Origin: Bacteroides faecium
GTDB taxonomy: Bacteria; Bacteroidota; Bacteroidia; Bacteroidales; Bacteroidaceae
Assembly (NCBI RefSeq): GCF_012113595.1
Contig: NZ_CP050831.1
Coordinates: forward strand, 2,294,001-2,358,000
Length of the DNA: 64,000 nucleotides
Reading direction: 5' to 3'
The position numbers were made by a program, and so were the translations under genes. Shown one piece after another: positions 1 through 9,359 of this stretch (position 1 is the first letter of the stretch; every line of letters starts with the position of its first letter). Below the pieces are notes generated by a model. The model had not been told where the DNA came from, did no database searches, and saw only the letters and a program-made list of their open reading frames with translations.

Positions 1-897
1 CAGAATGTCGCCAATACGCAAAAGGTTCAGGCGGTTGTGAACGAGAAATATTCGACGATGACACAGGACGGATATTTGAGAATGTGGTGTGCATATGATC
101 CGGGACTGGATTGTACTGGTGGAGTGACAGGTAAAAAAGATTATGGTGTTTCCGCTATTTATGCCAGTAAGTTCGACGGCAATCCGAGCGGGGCTGATGG
201 TTGGGAGGCCAATAACGTGCGTATTCTGCCGGGAACCCGTGTAGAAGTAAGAATCCGTGTACGTGGAAAGAAGCATTCCTTTAATTCTGCTGTTTGGTTC
301 CAGGGAAACATAAGAGGCGTACAATGGTCTACTTACGGTGAGGTCGACCTTTTGGAGAACCCGTCTAATAAAAATGGAGTTATGAATGGGGCCTGGCAGA
401 CTTTCCACTGGAATGACAAATCTACTACCTCCGGTGATAAATACAAGCCCACTTCCGGTCAGATGGTAATCAACGATATGGATGTGTTTGATATTTATTG
501 GATGGAATGGAGAGATAACGGTGAAATAGCTTTAGGTGTCAATGGCAAGGAGAATGTGCGTGTCAAAACAGATGGGACATATACAGGTTCATTGAATGGT
601 GGCGATACATGGAACAGCTCTACGCACTGGCCGTTTACAGACCAATACAATCCGGAAGGTTTGCATTTGTTGCTTACATTTGCGGGTTGTAATGAATGGT
701 CATTGGGACAGAGTGTTGCGGAACAGGCTGCGAAAGATGGTAGTTGGGCTAATGACTTCAAGCATATATCTTATCAGGAGAGTAAGACGAGTGAAGACAC
801 GCCGCGTATGGAGATTGACTGGATACGTTTCTATAAGAAGCCAAATTACAGTTATTATGGAAACGGCACTCCCTCTCGTAACAAACCGATGTATTAA
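1..897 (+). CDS. GH16 family endo-glycanase (5' end outside window)
   Basis: The reading frame is open from base 1, so the N-terminus lies outside the window. The GH16 active-site pattern E-x-D-x-x-E is visible as GEVDLLENPS, with Glu codons at 340-342 (predicted nucleophile) and 355-357 (acid/base) and Asp at 346-348. The surrounding Trp-rich beta-sandwich sequence (VWFQGN, YWMEWRDNG) and the C-terminal DWIRFYKK strand also fit GH16, a family that cuts beta-1,3/1,4-glucans, galactans or mucin-type O-glycans. The substrate cannot be read from sequence alone. The gene is followed after 46 bases by two fimbrillin-like/GLUG lipoproteins and then a GH2 enzyme, so it is probably the endo-acting surface enzyme of a PUL that extends to the left. 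Confidence 0.88.
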   Translation, partial: QNVANTQKVQAVVNEKYSTMTQDGYLRMWCAYDPGLDCTGGVTGKKDYGVSAIYASKFDGNPSGADGWEANNVRILPGTRVEVRIRVRGKKHSFNSAVWFQGNIRGVQWSTYGEVDLLENPSNKNGVMNGAWQTFHWNDKSTTSGDKYKPTSGQMVINDMDVFDIYWMEWRDNGEIALGVNGKENVRVKTDGTYTGSLNGGDTWNSSTHWPFTDQYNPEGLHLLLTFAGCNEWSLGQSVAEQAAKDGSWANDFKHISYQESKTSEDTPRMEIDWIRFYKKPNYSYYGNGTPSRNKPMY

Positions 898-943
898 CGG
901 TTGTTGGAATAAAGATGTTTAACCGAATAAACTTTTATATAGT

Positions 944-3106
944 ATGAAGAAGGTTTATCACTTGCTGGGCATTGCACTGCTGGGTACAATAGCGCTGACC
1001 TCTTGTGAAGAGGATAAAATAGTGAATGAAAATACAGGTGGGGAAAACGATGCCGACAAGAATTTGGCTGATTATACGTTTTCTGCCTCTATCAAACAGG
1101 CCGAACCTTTGGCTCGTGCCAATTTGCAGAACGATGTATATACATGGGACAGTGGAGATGCCGTTACCGTATGGAACCGGAATCTCGGAACCGGCTATAA
1201 TTTTACTGTCGCATCTATCGTGACCGGTCATAATGCGGAATTCTCGGGAAAGGCTGCTATGGGGGATAGACACAAGTTGGTCGCTGTCTTCCCCCAAAAA
1301 GAAGCGCAAACGTTTAATGAACTGTCTACATTTTCCATGCCGGATGTTTGTGTGCAGACCGGCAAAACAGCAGAGTTGACAAATACTACTTTTATGGTAG
1401 CTACCGGTGACGTTGCAGAGAATAAAATTCCCGCGTTGACATTTTCACCGTTGACGGCGCTTATCCAGTTCAACCTGAAGAATACTTCAGACCGCGAACT
1501 GAAGATTCGTCGCATCACAGTAGGGAGTGATGACAATGTATTTCCGGCAGAGTTGAAGATTGATGATAACGGAACGGTGCAAAGTCTTTCGGGTATGCGT
1601 AATAAGATTACACTGGAGTTGGGTGAACAAGTGCTTGCTGTCAATGAAACGTTGAATGGCTACCTAAACATATTGCCTACCACTTATGATGACACTCGGC
1701 TGATGAAAGACAAAACAGTGCTGAGTGTGACAGTGAATATTTGGAATGGCGAAACGGAGCAGGATGTTATTGTATTGAAGGAAGTTCAAGTGCAGAATAT
1801 GGAGACAAAAGTTGGTCTTGATATGAACGCTACAGCTTGGCAGTTTGCTGCCGGAAGGCATTATGAAATGAATTTCAATGTCGATTATCGTTTCCAGATA
1901 CCCGAAGAAGGTTATTTGATTGATGAAGATGGTGATATACATATCTATAACAAGAAGGGACTGTTGGGATGGAAACAGATTATGAATGAGCATCGGAAGG
2001 CTGTCGTGACTTTAGAAAAAGAATATATCAAGCCGGATGGAGTGATAGATTTGACAGGTGAAGTATGGGAATCCATAAAGTCTTTTGAAGGTGAATTAGA
2101 GGGCAATGGAGTCGTTATTGATAATCTGGTTATCGGAAAAGAAGGGTTTGTGACTACGAATAATGGTACAATTCGGAACTTAGTTCTCGGGAATGTTAGT
2201 TTTGCTACCGATGTAACAGCTTCCTCAGGAACATTGGTTGCGGAGAATAACGGAAATATAGTCAATTGTGCTGTAGGGAATATAAATGCTACGGTGACGA
2301 AACCTGTAAACTTTGGCGGTTTGGTAGGAACGAATACACAGCCCGGAAAGGTTGAGAATTGTAGGGTAGCAAGTGGGACGATTCATCTGAATTTGAATGG
2401 AACAGATTCCGGTAGCGCAAGTCTGGGTGGTCTGGTCGGACAGAATTATGGTGGAGCCGGAGTCGTTATTAATTCGTATGTAGGCGCGGTTACCATCAAT
2501 CATCCTACTAATTCAGTGAATGCTTCAAATGTCGGCGGTTTGGTCGGATGGAATAATGTAGGAAAAATCAAAGGATGTTATTCTTTGGCAAGCCTGGAGA
2601 TAAACTGTTCTGCACAGACGGGAGGACTTGTAGGTGTGAATGCTAACGGTACTGTTTTGGCTTCTTATGTAGCAGGTTCTATAAGTGGAAAGATTGTGAA
2701 CAATACGGGAGGTTTGTTAGGCTTTAATAATGGTGGTAACACGATAGTTACAGCTTGCTATGTGACTACTCAGCTATCAGCGGCTACTACGGCTGCCAAT
2801 AAGTTCGGTGCTTTCATCGGTACAAACAATGGTAATGCCAAAGAATCCTATTTTATGAATACGACAGTAAATAATGCTACCGGTAATAATTCGTCGAATG
2901 GAATCATTCAAGTGACGGCGGATAAGCTCAAAAGCAAAGTACGTTACATGAATCTGGCAATAGAAGAAACGGAAAACGGATTCGGATTCAACTTCAAAGT
3001 CAATGAAGATGCCGCAACAAGTACGGAGCAACCGCTAATCTTGCAACCTGCCGTGCCTGTACCGGGTTTTGGAGGCTCAGACTTCGGAGAGGGCGGTGAT
3101 ATTTAA
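944..3106 (+). CDS. Fimbrillin-like lipoprotein with C-terminal GLUG repeats (first paralogue)
   Basis: This 720-residue protein has a lipoprotein signal with Cys at position 21 (ALTSC). Residues about 45-310 look like the fimbrillin/Mfa-like fold of Bacteroidetes surface proteins (patterns WDSGDAVTVWN, then a beta-rich domain). Residues about 380-640 carry at least five GLUG-type repeats beginning GGLVG or GGLLG and followed by a Cys-Tyr-like turn (for example GCYSLAS). GLUG repeats are known from surface adhesins and proteases. Placed between GH16 and GH2 genes, the protein may be a surface glycan-binding protein that holds substrate for the GH16 enzyme; that role is inferred. It is 28 bases from a paralogue of the same design, which suggests a tandem duplication. 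Confidence 0.75.
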   Translation: MKKVYHLLGIALLGTIALTSCEEDKIVNENTGGENDADKNLADYTFSASIKQAEPLARANLQNDVYTWDSGDAVTVWNRNLGTGYNFTVASIVTGHNAEFSGKAAMGDRHKLVAVFPQKEAQTFNELSTFSMPDVCVQTGKTAELTNTTFMVATGDVAENKIPALTFSPLTALIQFNLKNTSDRELKIRRITVGSDDNVFPAELKIDDNGTVQSLSGMRNKITLELGEQVLAVNETLNGYLNILPTTYDDTRLMKDKTVLSVTVNIWNGETEQDVIVLKEVQVQNMETKVGLDMNATAWQFAAGRHYEMNFNVDYRFQIPEEGYLIDEDGDIHIYNKKGLLGWKQIMNEHRKAVVTLEKEYIKPDGVIDLTGEVWESIKSFEGELEGNGVVIDNLVIGKEGFVTTNNGTIRNLVLGNVSFATDVTASSGTLVAENNGNIVNCAVGNINATVTKPVNFGGLVGTNTQPGKVENCRVASGTIHLNLNGTDSGSASLGGLVGQNYGGAGVVINSYVGAVTINHPTNSVNASNVGGLVGWNNVGKIKGCYSLASLEINCSAQTGGLVGVNANGTVLASYVAGSISGKIVNNTGGLLGFNNGGNTIVTACYVTTQLSAATTAANKFGAFIGTNNGNAKESYFMNTTVNNATGNNSSNGIIQVTADKLKSKVRYMNLAIEETENGFGFNFKVNEDAATSTEQPLILQPAVPVPGFGGSDFGEGGDI

Positions 3107-3134
3107 TTAATGGATAACGGAAAAAGATTAAACC

Positions 3135-5201
3135 ATGAATAAGATATATTCTTTATTAGGGATTGGGCTGCTGAGCGCAGCCACCCTAAGCTCTTGTGGA
3201 GAGGATGCTGTTGTAGAAGAAACTAATCAGGTGCTGCAGCAAGGAAAAGAACAAGCTTATACCACAATTGCTTCTATTCAAAAATATGAGGCTACGGAAG
3301 AATCCTCTTCTACGCGTGCCAACGTACAGGAAAACGGTCGCTCTTTCATGTGGAATACGGATGACAAGGTTACGGTTTGGAACGGAACGAACGGTTACGA
3401 TTTCACAACTGTGGGATATGATGATAATGAGCCCTCTTGGAATGTAGAGTTTTCGGGAAATGGTTCTTTGACAGATGGAGCAACCGTATGGGGGATTTAC
3501 CCTAAAAAGGAATCGCCTACTATGGAGAATGTTTTTACTTTCACATTAGGAGACAATATGACGCAGAACTTGGATAAGCCGGAATTACAGAATACGATGC
3601 ATATGCTTGCGAAAGGTACTGTGAATGGAAATACGGTTACCAATCTTAACTTTGAGCATTTGACCTCCCTCTTTCAGTTCAATATAAAGAATCTGCGACC
3701 GGATAGCTATAAGGTAGTCAAAGTCTCTGTAGCATGTGATGAGGCTATTTTCCCTAAGATACTGACAGTCTCGGGAGAAGAAAAAACGTATAGTGACAAG
3801 GTTAATAGCTTGACCTTAAATTTATCTGACATGAATGTGGATAAAAATGGGACTTCTTACGGTTATCTAAGTTTTTTCCCGATGCCGGATATGACAAAAG
3901 ATACAAAATTGACTTTTACTCTCACAGTACGGAACGAGGGGGGAGCAGATACGGAAGATATTGTAAAAGACATAAAGACAATCGGTGAACTTTACAATGA
4001 GGCTTCTGCTGTTGCCAAAGATGGGTATAAATATGTTGCAGGAAAACGATATGGCGTATCATTCTCTTTGATTGCAGAGTTGGGATATGAAGTGACGGCA
4101 CCTAATAATTATCTGGTCAAAAAGAATATGGGACTGATAAACTTAGCTAGTGATCCGACAATTATGTCTAATGCTGAAACTGTGATTACATTGGATACTG
4201 ATTTGGACTGGACTGCGGAAGAAACTTGGATGCCGATAGGTACATTTGCCGGAACATTGGATGGTAATGGCAAAACAATTACCGGTTTGAAAATCAATAT
4301 TGAGAATGCTACTACCGGATTTATTGTTGCCAATTCCGGTACAATTAAGAATCTGAAAATTAAGGATGCCTCTTTGACTGGAACGATGTCTTCCGGGAGC
4401 AATGTACCTGTAGGAGCATTTGCCGGAACGAACACTGGTAAAATAGAAGGTTGCGCCATTGAGGGTGGATCTTTTATTGTTCCTGCCAATTGTTTGTATG
4501 GCGGATTCGTTGGACAAAACAACGGAACTGTTAGTGATTGCCATATTATGAATGTTTCTAACTTTACTTGTAAAAGTACAGGGACTAATGTAGGAGGTAT
4601 AATAGGTAAAAATATGGGGACTCTTGAAGGCAGTTATGCGGATAATGTAACGTTGACATGTAAAGCGGGAACTATTGGTGGATTAGTCGGTTGGAATAAC
4701 AGTGGCAATGCGAAGATTGTAGGATGTTATTCTTTGGCAAATATTGTTTTGACCGGTTCTGTGAATTCAGGCTTGTTAGCCGGTGGATGTAATTGGACGA
4801 ATGTAATTGCCTCATTTGCAGTGGGTAGTATTACCGCTCCTACTGGTGTTAATGCGGCAAGAGGTGGGCTGGTTAATCAAGGCGGTACGATTAATGGCTG
4901 CTATTCGATTCCTGTATTCGATAATCTTACAGGTAATCCTAATACTGGTGGCATTGCCGGGAAAAGTGCAGGAGGTATAAATACGACAAATTGTTTCTAT
5001 GTAAGTACTGATGCCGCCATTTCTCCTATGGCTGGTAGTGCGTTGGCAGGTGTGGATAAATTGGCTGCTAATTCAGAATTGGTAGACAAACTTTCAATAT
5101 TGAACTCAAATGCTCAAGTTGCCGCTTCCGGTTATGAATTTGTAGTAAATGGGGGCTCAAATAAAGATGTTGTCCCCTTACTCGTACAAAAGAAGAAGTA
5201 A
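3135..5201 (+). CDS. Fimbrillin-like lipoprotein with C-terminal GLUG repeats (second paralogue)
   Basis: This 688-residue protein has a lipoprotein signal with Cys at position 21 (LSSCGED). It follows the same plan as its upstream neighbour: a fimbrillin-like region (about 45-310, with MWNTDDKVTVWNG) and then GLUG repeats (about 380-640; examples GGFVGQNNG, GGIIGKN, GGLVGWNNS). The two proteins have clearly diverged but share motif order and length, as expected of tandem paralogues. The coding strand is followed by a strong hairpin at 5221-5274, so the GH16-GLUG-GLUG transcript probably ends here and GH2 has its own promoter. Function is unknown; outer-surface glycan binding or adhesion is the most reasonable guess. 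Confidence 0.75.
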   Translation: MNKIYSLLGIGLLSAATLSSCGEDAVVEETNQVLQQGKEQAYTTIASIQKYEATEESSSTRANVQENGRSFMWNTDDKVTVWNGTNGYDFTTVGYDDNEPSWNVEFSGNGSLTDGATVWGIYPKKESPTMENVFTFTLGDNMTQNLDKPELQNTMHMLAKGTVNGNTVTNLNFEHLTSLFQFNIKNLRPDSYKVVKVSVACDEAIFPKILTVSGEEKTYSDKVNSLTLNLSDMNVDKNGTSYGYLSFFPMPDMTKDTKLTFTLTVRNEGGADTEDIVKDIKTIGELYNEASAVAKDGYKYVAGKRYGVSFSLIAELGYEVTAPNNYLVKKNMGLINLASDPTIMSNAETVITLDTDLDWTAEETWMPIGTFAGTLDGNGKTITGLKINIENATTGFIVANSGTIKNLKIKDASLTGTMSSGSNVPVGAFAGTNTGKIEGCAIEGGSFIVPANCLYGGFVGQNNGTVSDCHIMNVSNFTCKSTGTNVGGIIGKNMGTLEGSYADNVTLTCKAGTIGGLVGWNNSGNAKIVGCYSLANIVLTGSVNSGLLAGGCNWTNVIASFAVGSITAPTGVNAARGGLVNQGGTINGCYSIPVFDNLTGNPNTGGIAGKSAGGINTTNCFYVSTDAAISPMAGSALAGVDKLAANSELVDKLSILNSNAQVAASGYEFVVNGGSNKDVVPLLVQKKK

Positions 5202-5220
5202 TTAATCTTTGAATTCCCCT

Positions 5221-5274
5221 CCCCCTATTTATCTTTATTATGTATGTAACAAAAGGATAGATAGGGGGATTTTT
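5221..5274 (+). terminator. Rho-independent terminator after the GLUG lipoprotein pair
   Basis: CCCCCTATTTATC (5221-5233) pairs with GGATAGATAGGGGG (5255-5268) and is followed by ATTTTTAG. It separates the GH16/GLUG transcript from the GH2 gene. Confidence 0.8.
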
Positions 5275-5372
5275 AGACTTACTCTTTTCTTTAGGTAACG
5301 AATCTGATAAAAAGTAGATATAATTGAAAATGTTTTAGCGATTATTGGAAGCTATAAGTTTAGTAAATGCCT

Positions 5373-5380
5373 TATCTTTG
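5373..5380 (+). promoter_or_regulatory. -7 box of the GH2 gene
   Basis: TATCTTTG matches the Bacteroides consensus TAnnTTTG, 26 bases before the GH2 ATG. No clean TTTG -33 box lies at the usual distance. Confidence 0.6.
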
Positions 5381-5406
5381 AAACATAAAATAGATGATAT
5401 AATATT

Positions 5407-8046
5407 ATGAAACGAATCTCAGTCAGTTTAATGTTTTTATTGTTGGTTCTCATGGCTTATGCCTACGAACCCGAATTCTCGACTGCCGGCTTTTTCCGAT
5501 TGCCGGATACGGGACGTGATGTATATTCGATGAATCCCGCCTGGCGTTTTCATAAAGGAAGCACTGTCGGTGCCGAAGCGAAAGAGTTTAATGACAAAAC
5601 TTGGCAGGTAGTCTCCTTACCGAATGGCATCGAATATCTTCCGACTGAAGCCAGCGGTTGTATCAACTACCAGGGGGAAGTTTGGTATCGGAAGCATTTT
5701 ACTCCGGCAGACACCTTAAAAGGGAAGAAGTTGTTTTTTCATTTCGAAGCCATCATGGGCAAAAGCAAAATTTACGTGAATGGCAATTTACTTGCAGAGC
5801 ATTTTGGCGGCTACCTTCCTGTATCGGTTGATGTGACAGATGCGTTGGAATGGGGGAAAGACAACGTAATAGCCGTATGGGCTGACAATAGCGATGACCC
5901 TACTTATGCTCCGGGAAAACCGCAGGACGTATTGGATTACACATACTTTGGCGGTATCTATCGTGATTGCTGGCTGATTGCGCACAATCCAGTGTTTATC
6001 ACCGACCCGAATTACGAGAATGAAACAGCCGGCGGCGGATTATTTGTCGCTTTTGACAATGTTTCGGAACAATCGGCGGATATTCTTCTGAAAGCGCATG
6101 TACGCAATGATAATACACAGAATTTTGCCGGGAATATCACCTGTTCGTTAGTCGACCGTGACGGTAAGGAAGTGGCATCATCAGATATGAAGCTAAGTAT
6201 TCGCAAAGGTACTGCGATAAGCCGTAATGGAAAGATGAAAGTGGAACAACCTCATTTGTGGACTCCTTCATCACCCTATCTGTATAACCTGTATATCCGT
6301 ATTTATGATAAGAATGGAAAGGTCGTAGACGGTTATCGCCGTCGTATCGGCATCCGCAGCATTGAATTCAAAGGAAAAGACGGTTTCTGGCTGAACGGAA
6401 AACCGTATGGAAAGCCATTGATGGGTGCTAATCGCCATCAGGACTTCGCGGTAGTAGGAAATGCCGTAGCTAACAGTGTTCACTGGCGTGATGCGAAGAA
6501 GCTGAAAGATTTGGGACTGGAAGTGATTCGTAACGCACATTGTCCGCAAGACCCGGCATTTATGGATGCTTGCGATGAACTTGGTTTGTTTGTTATAGTG
6601 AATACTCCGGGATGGCAGTTCTGGAATGATGAACCGATTTTTGCCAAACGGGTTTATAATGATATTCGTAATTTGGTTCGCCGTGACCGTAATCATCCTT
6701 GTGTATGGCTATGGGAACCTATTCTGAACGAGACATGGTATCCGGAGGATTTTGCCGGGCATGTGAAAGGTCTTGTTGATGAAGAGTATCCTTATCCGTC
6801 TTGTTATTCGGGCTGTGATACGCAAGCCAAAGGGGCGCAATATTTCCCGGTTCAGTTTTGTCATCCGATGGAAGTGTCGAAGCGTGACCCTAAAATCACT
6901 TACTTTACACGTGAATGGGGCGATAATGTGGATAACTGGAGTTCCCACAACTCTCCCAGCCGTACAGCCCGCAACTGGGGCGAGCAACCTATGCTGGTAC
7001 AAGCTGCGCATTATGCTTCCCCATCTTATGAATATACCTGTTATGATGCCTTGTACAAGGAATCTCCGTGGCACGTAGGCGGTTGTCTGTGGCATTCGTT
7101 CGACCATCAGCGCGGTTATCATCCCGATCCTTTCTATGGGGGAGTGATGGACGTGTTCCGCCAACCGAAATATTCTTATTATATGTTTAAGGCGCAACGT
7201 CCTGTTGAGGCTTCCGACGGCTTGGCGGAAAGTGGGCCGATGGTATATATTGCTCATGAGATGACACCGTTCTCTAGTAGAGACGTAACAGTCTATTCAA
7301 ATTGTGACGAAGTGCGCCTGACGGTTAATAAAGGTGGAAAGGTATATACACATAAGAAAGATAAGACACGGAAAGGAATGCCTTCGCCGGTTATTACTTT
7401 TCCGGGTGTATTCGATTTTATGACAGACAAGAAGTTGACCCGTGAGAAGCATGAGGAAGATGTTTATATGCTGGCGGAAGGGCTTATGGACGGTAAAGTC
7501 GTGGCTACTCACAAAGTACTTCCGGCTCGCCGTGCCGAACAAATTCGCTTGAGAGTAGATAACGAAGGTATGAACTTACGCGCTGACGGTTCCGACTTTG
7601 TAACTGTTATAGCCGAAGTTACTGATAAGAACAGTAATGTGAAACATCTGAACAACTATTATATCAAGTTCTTTGTGGAAGGTGAAGGGCGTATTCTTGG
7701 GGATGCCGGTGTGATGGCGAATCCTGCTCCTGTGAAATGGGGAAGTGCTCCGGTACTGATTCAGTCTACCACAAAGTCGGGCAAGATTAAGGTCATGGCC
7801 AGTGTTTTGTTCGAAGGTTCACAAATGCCTGTAAGCGGAGAACTGGAACTCACCTCTTCTGCCCCCATGTATCCGTTGGTGTTTGATGCTGCGGAAGAGC
7901 GTTTAACCAAACAGGTGGAATCTTCTTCGGCAGACAAAAAGAATGACGCAGAATTGGAATTGGAACGTCTGCGCCGTGAGTTGAATGAACTGAAACTGAA
8001 AGAGGTGGAACGACAACAGACAGACTTTGGTGAAAAGAGGAATTAA
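5407..8046 (+). CDS. GH2 family glycoside hydrolase (beta-galactosidase-like)
   Basis: This 879-residue exo-glycosidase begins with a type I signal peptide (cleavage probable after AYA, about residue 19), which points to the periplasm. It has the GH2 order: jelly-roll sugar-binding domain (about 40-195), immunoglobulin-like domain (about 200-310), TIM barrel (about 320-600) and C-terminal beta domains. The predicted acid/base is Glu442 in ILNE and the predicted nucleophile is Glu503 in TREWGDN. GH2 enzymes act on beta-galactosides, glucuronides or mannosides, and the sequence does not settle which. The last 45 residues are an unusual charged segment with Leu heptads (ELELERLRRELNELKLK) that looks like a coiled coil. 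It may finish oligosaccharides released by the upstream GH16. Confidence 0.85.
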   Translation: MKRISVSLMFLLLVLMAYAYEPEFSTAGFFRLPDTGRDVYSMNPAWRFHKGSTVGAEAKEFNDKTWQVVSLPNGIEYLPTEASGCINYQGEVWYRKHFTPADTLKGKKLFFHFEAIMGKSKIYVNGNLLAEHFGGYLPVSVDVTDALEWGKDNVIAVWADNSDDPTYAPGKPQDVLDYTYFGGIYRDCWLIAHNPVFITDPNYENETAGGGLFVAFDNVSEQSADILLKAHVRNDNTQNFAGNITCSLVDRDGKEVASSDMKLSIRKGTAISRNGKMKVEQPHLWTPSSPYLYNLYIRIYDKNGKVVDGYRRRIGIRSIEFKGKDGFWLNGKPYGKPLMGANRHQDFAVVGNAVANSVHWRDAKKLKDLGLEVIRNAHCPQDPAFMDACDELGLFVIVNTPGWQFWNDEPIFAKRVYNDIRNLVRRDRNHPCVWLWEPILNETWYPEDFAGHVKGLVDEEYPYPSCYSGCDTQAKGAQYFPVQFCHPMEVSKRDPKITYFTREWGDNVDNWSSHNSPSRTARNWGEQPMLVQAAHYASPSYEYTCYDALYKESPWHVGGCLWHSFDHQRGYHPDPFYGGVMDVFRQPKYSYYMFKAQRPVEASDGLAESGPMVYIAHEMTPFSSRDVTVYSNCDEVRLTVNKGGKVYTHKKDKTRKGMPSPVITFPGVFDFMTDKKLTREKHEEDVYMLAEGLMDGKVVATHKVLPARRAEQIRLRVDNEGMNLRADGSDFVTVIAEVTDKNSNVKHLNNYYIKFFVEGEGRILGDAGVMANPAPVKWGSAPVLIQSTTKSGKIKVMASVLFEGSQMPVSGELELTSSAPMYPLVFDAAEERLTKQVESSSADKKNDAELELERLRRELNELKLKEVERQQTDFGEKRN

Positions 8047-8121
8047 TACTCCTTTTGCAACAATTTGCCGTTCCGGTACGTTTTTAAATTAACCGGAGAT
8101 AGAGAGTCGTATAATATTCTT

Positions 8122-8157
8122 TAGGCACGGGATACGCATTCCGTGCCTATTTTTTTG
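8122..8157 (+). terminator. Terminator after the GH2 gene
   Basis: TAGGCACGG (8122-8130) pairs with CCGTGCCTA (8141-8149) and is followed by a run of T. The T run also supplies the TTTG of the next promoter. Confidence 0.85.
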
Positions 8158-8183
8158 TCTTTCGTATTTTATCTCTATCTTTG
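8154..8183 (+). promoter_or_regulatory. Promoter of the SufT/DUF59 gene
   Basis: TTTG at 8154-8157 (-33 box) lies 18 bases from TATCTTTG at 8176-8183 (-7 box), close to the Bacteroides consensus. The -33 box is inside the T-tract of the preceding terminator. Confidence 0.75.
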
Positions 8184-8206
8184 CGATACATAACAAATAA
8201 GAACGT

Positions 8207-8518
8207 ATGGAAAAGTTTGAAATAGAAGAGAAGATTGTAGCCATGCTAAAGACGGTGTACGACCCGGAGATTCCGGTAAACGTATATGACCTCGGACTGA
8301 TTTATAAGATTGATGTCTCCGATAATGGGGAAGTGGTGCTTGACATGACTCTGACAGCACCGAATTGTCCGGCTGCTGATTTTATCATGGAAGATATTCG
8401 TCAGAAAGTGGAATCAGTGGAAGGAGTGAACTCGGCTACCATTAACCTGGTGTTTGAACCGGAATGGGATAAGGATATGATGAGTGAAGAAGCGAAACTC
8501 GAACTGGGTTTCCTTTAA
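8207..8518 (+). CDS. DUF59/SufT family iron-sulfur cluster assembly protein
   Basis: A 103-residue cytosolic protein of the MIP18/DUF59 family, seen from the N-terminal pattern VYDPEIPVNVYDLGLIY, the middle MTLTAPNCPAAD with its single Cys, and the C-terminal FEPEWDKDMMSEEAKLELGF. Relatives (SufT, PaaD, eukaryotic MIP18) help mature Fe-S proteins. The length is normal for the stand-alone bacterial form. It lies 69 bases before the lpxH-like gene, probably in one transcript. A symbol is not given because several paralogous names are used for this family. Confidence 0.85.
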   Translation: MEKFEIEEKIVAMLKTVYDPEIPVNVYDLGLIYKIDVSDNGEVVLDMTLTAPNCPAADFIMEDIRQKVESVEGVNSATINLVFEPEWDKDMMSEEAKLELGFL

Positions 8519-8586
8519 TTATGAGTGAACAGAATACACACTGACAACTCATAACCCACTACTTATAACTAACAACTAGAAAACTC

Positions 8587-9351
8587 ATGAAGAACGTTTA
8601 TTTCCTTTCCGACGCGCATCTTGGTTCCCGTGCCATTGAACACGGACGTACTCAAGAAAGACGCTTGGTGAACTTCCTTGATAGTATAAAACACAAGGCT
8701 TCTGCTGTTTATCTGTTGGGAGATATGTTTGATTTCTGGTATGAATTCCGGCTGGTCGTCCCCAAAGGGTACACCCGTTTCTTGGGAAAAATCTCCGAAC
8801 TGACGGATATGGGAGTGGAAGTGCATTTCTTTATTGGCAACCATGATATATGGTGTGGGGATTATCTCACCAAAGAATGTGGTGTCATTATGCACCGTGA
8901 ACCGCTGACTACCGAAATCTACGGAAAAGAGTTCTATCTTGCTCATGGTGACGGACTGGGCGACCCGGACAAGAAGTTCAAACTGCTTCGTTCCATGTTT
9001 CACAGTAAAACATTACAAACGTTGTTTTCCGCTATTCATCCCCGTTGGAGCGTGGAACTTGGCTTGTCATGGGCGAAACGCAGCAGGCAAAAACGGGCTG
9101 ACGGAAAGGAGCCGGACTATATGGGAGAAAATCAGGAGCATCTGGTATTATATACAAAAGAGTATTTGAAAAGTCATCCCAATATCAACTTCTTTATTTA
9201 CGGACATCGCCACATTGAACTTGATTTGATGCTAAGTGCCACTTCACGTGTGCTGATACTTGGAGACTGGATTAATTTCTTTTCTTATGCCGTATTCGAC
9301 GGCGAGAATCTTTTTCTTGAAGAATATATAGAAGGCGAGACGCAGGTCTGA
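8587..9351 (+). CDS. lpxH: UDP-2,3-diacylglucosamine diphosphatase-like metallophosphoesterase (LpxH-like)
   Basis: A 254-residue calcineurin-like metallophosphoesterase. The metal-binding motifs are in order: DAH (residues 9-11), GD followed by FDFW, GNHD, HGDG and GHRH. LpxH removes UMP from UDP-2,3-diacylglucosamine, the fourth step of lipid A synthesis, at the inner face of the cytoplasmic membrane. The length and the DMFDFWYEF segment fit LpxH better than general phosphoesterases, although Bacteroidetes also hold LpxH2-like paralogues. The 68-base leader before the ATG is A/C-rich with repeated AACT/ACAACT words. The gene is followed by the palindrome array at 9360-9492. Confidence 0.75.
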   Translation: MKNVYFLSDAHLGSRAIEHGRTQERRLVNFLDSIKHKASAVYLLGDMFDFWYEFRLVVPKGYTRFLGKISELTDMGVEVHFFIGNHDIWCGDYLTKECGVIMHREPLTTEIYGKEFYLAHGDGLGDPDKKFKLLRSMFHSKTLQTLFSAIHPRWSVELGLSWAKRSRQKRADGKEPDYMGENQEHLVLYTKEYLKSHPNINFFIYGHRHIELDLMLSATSRVLILGDWINFFSYAVFDGENLFLEEYIEGETQV

Positions 9352-9359
9352 GGCGGAAA

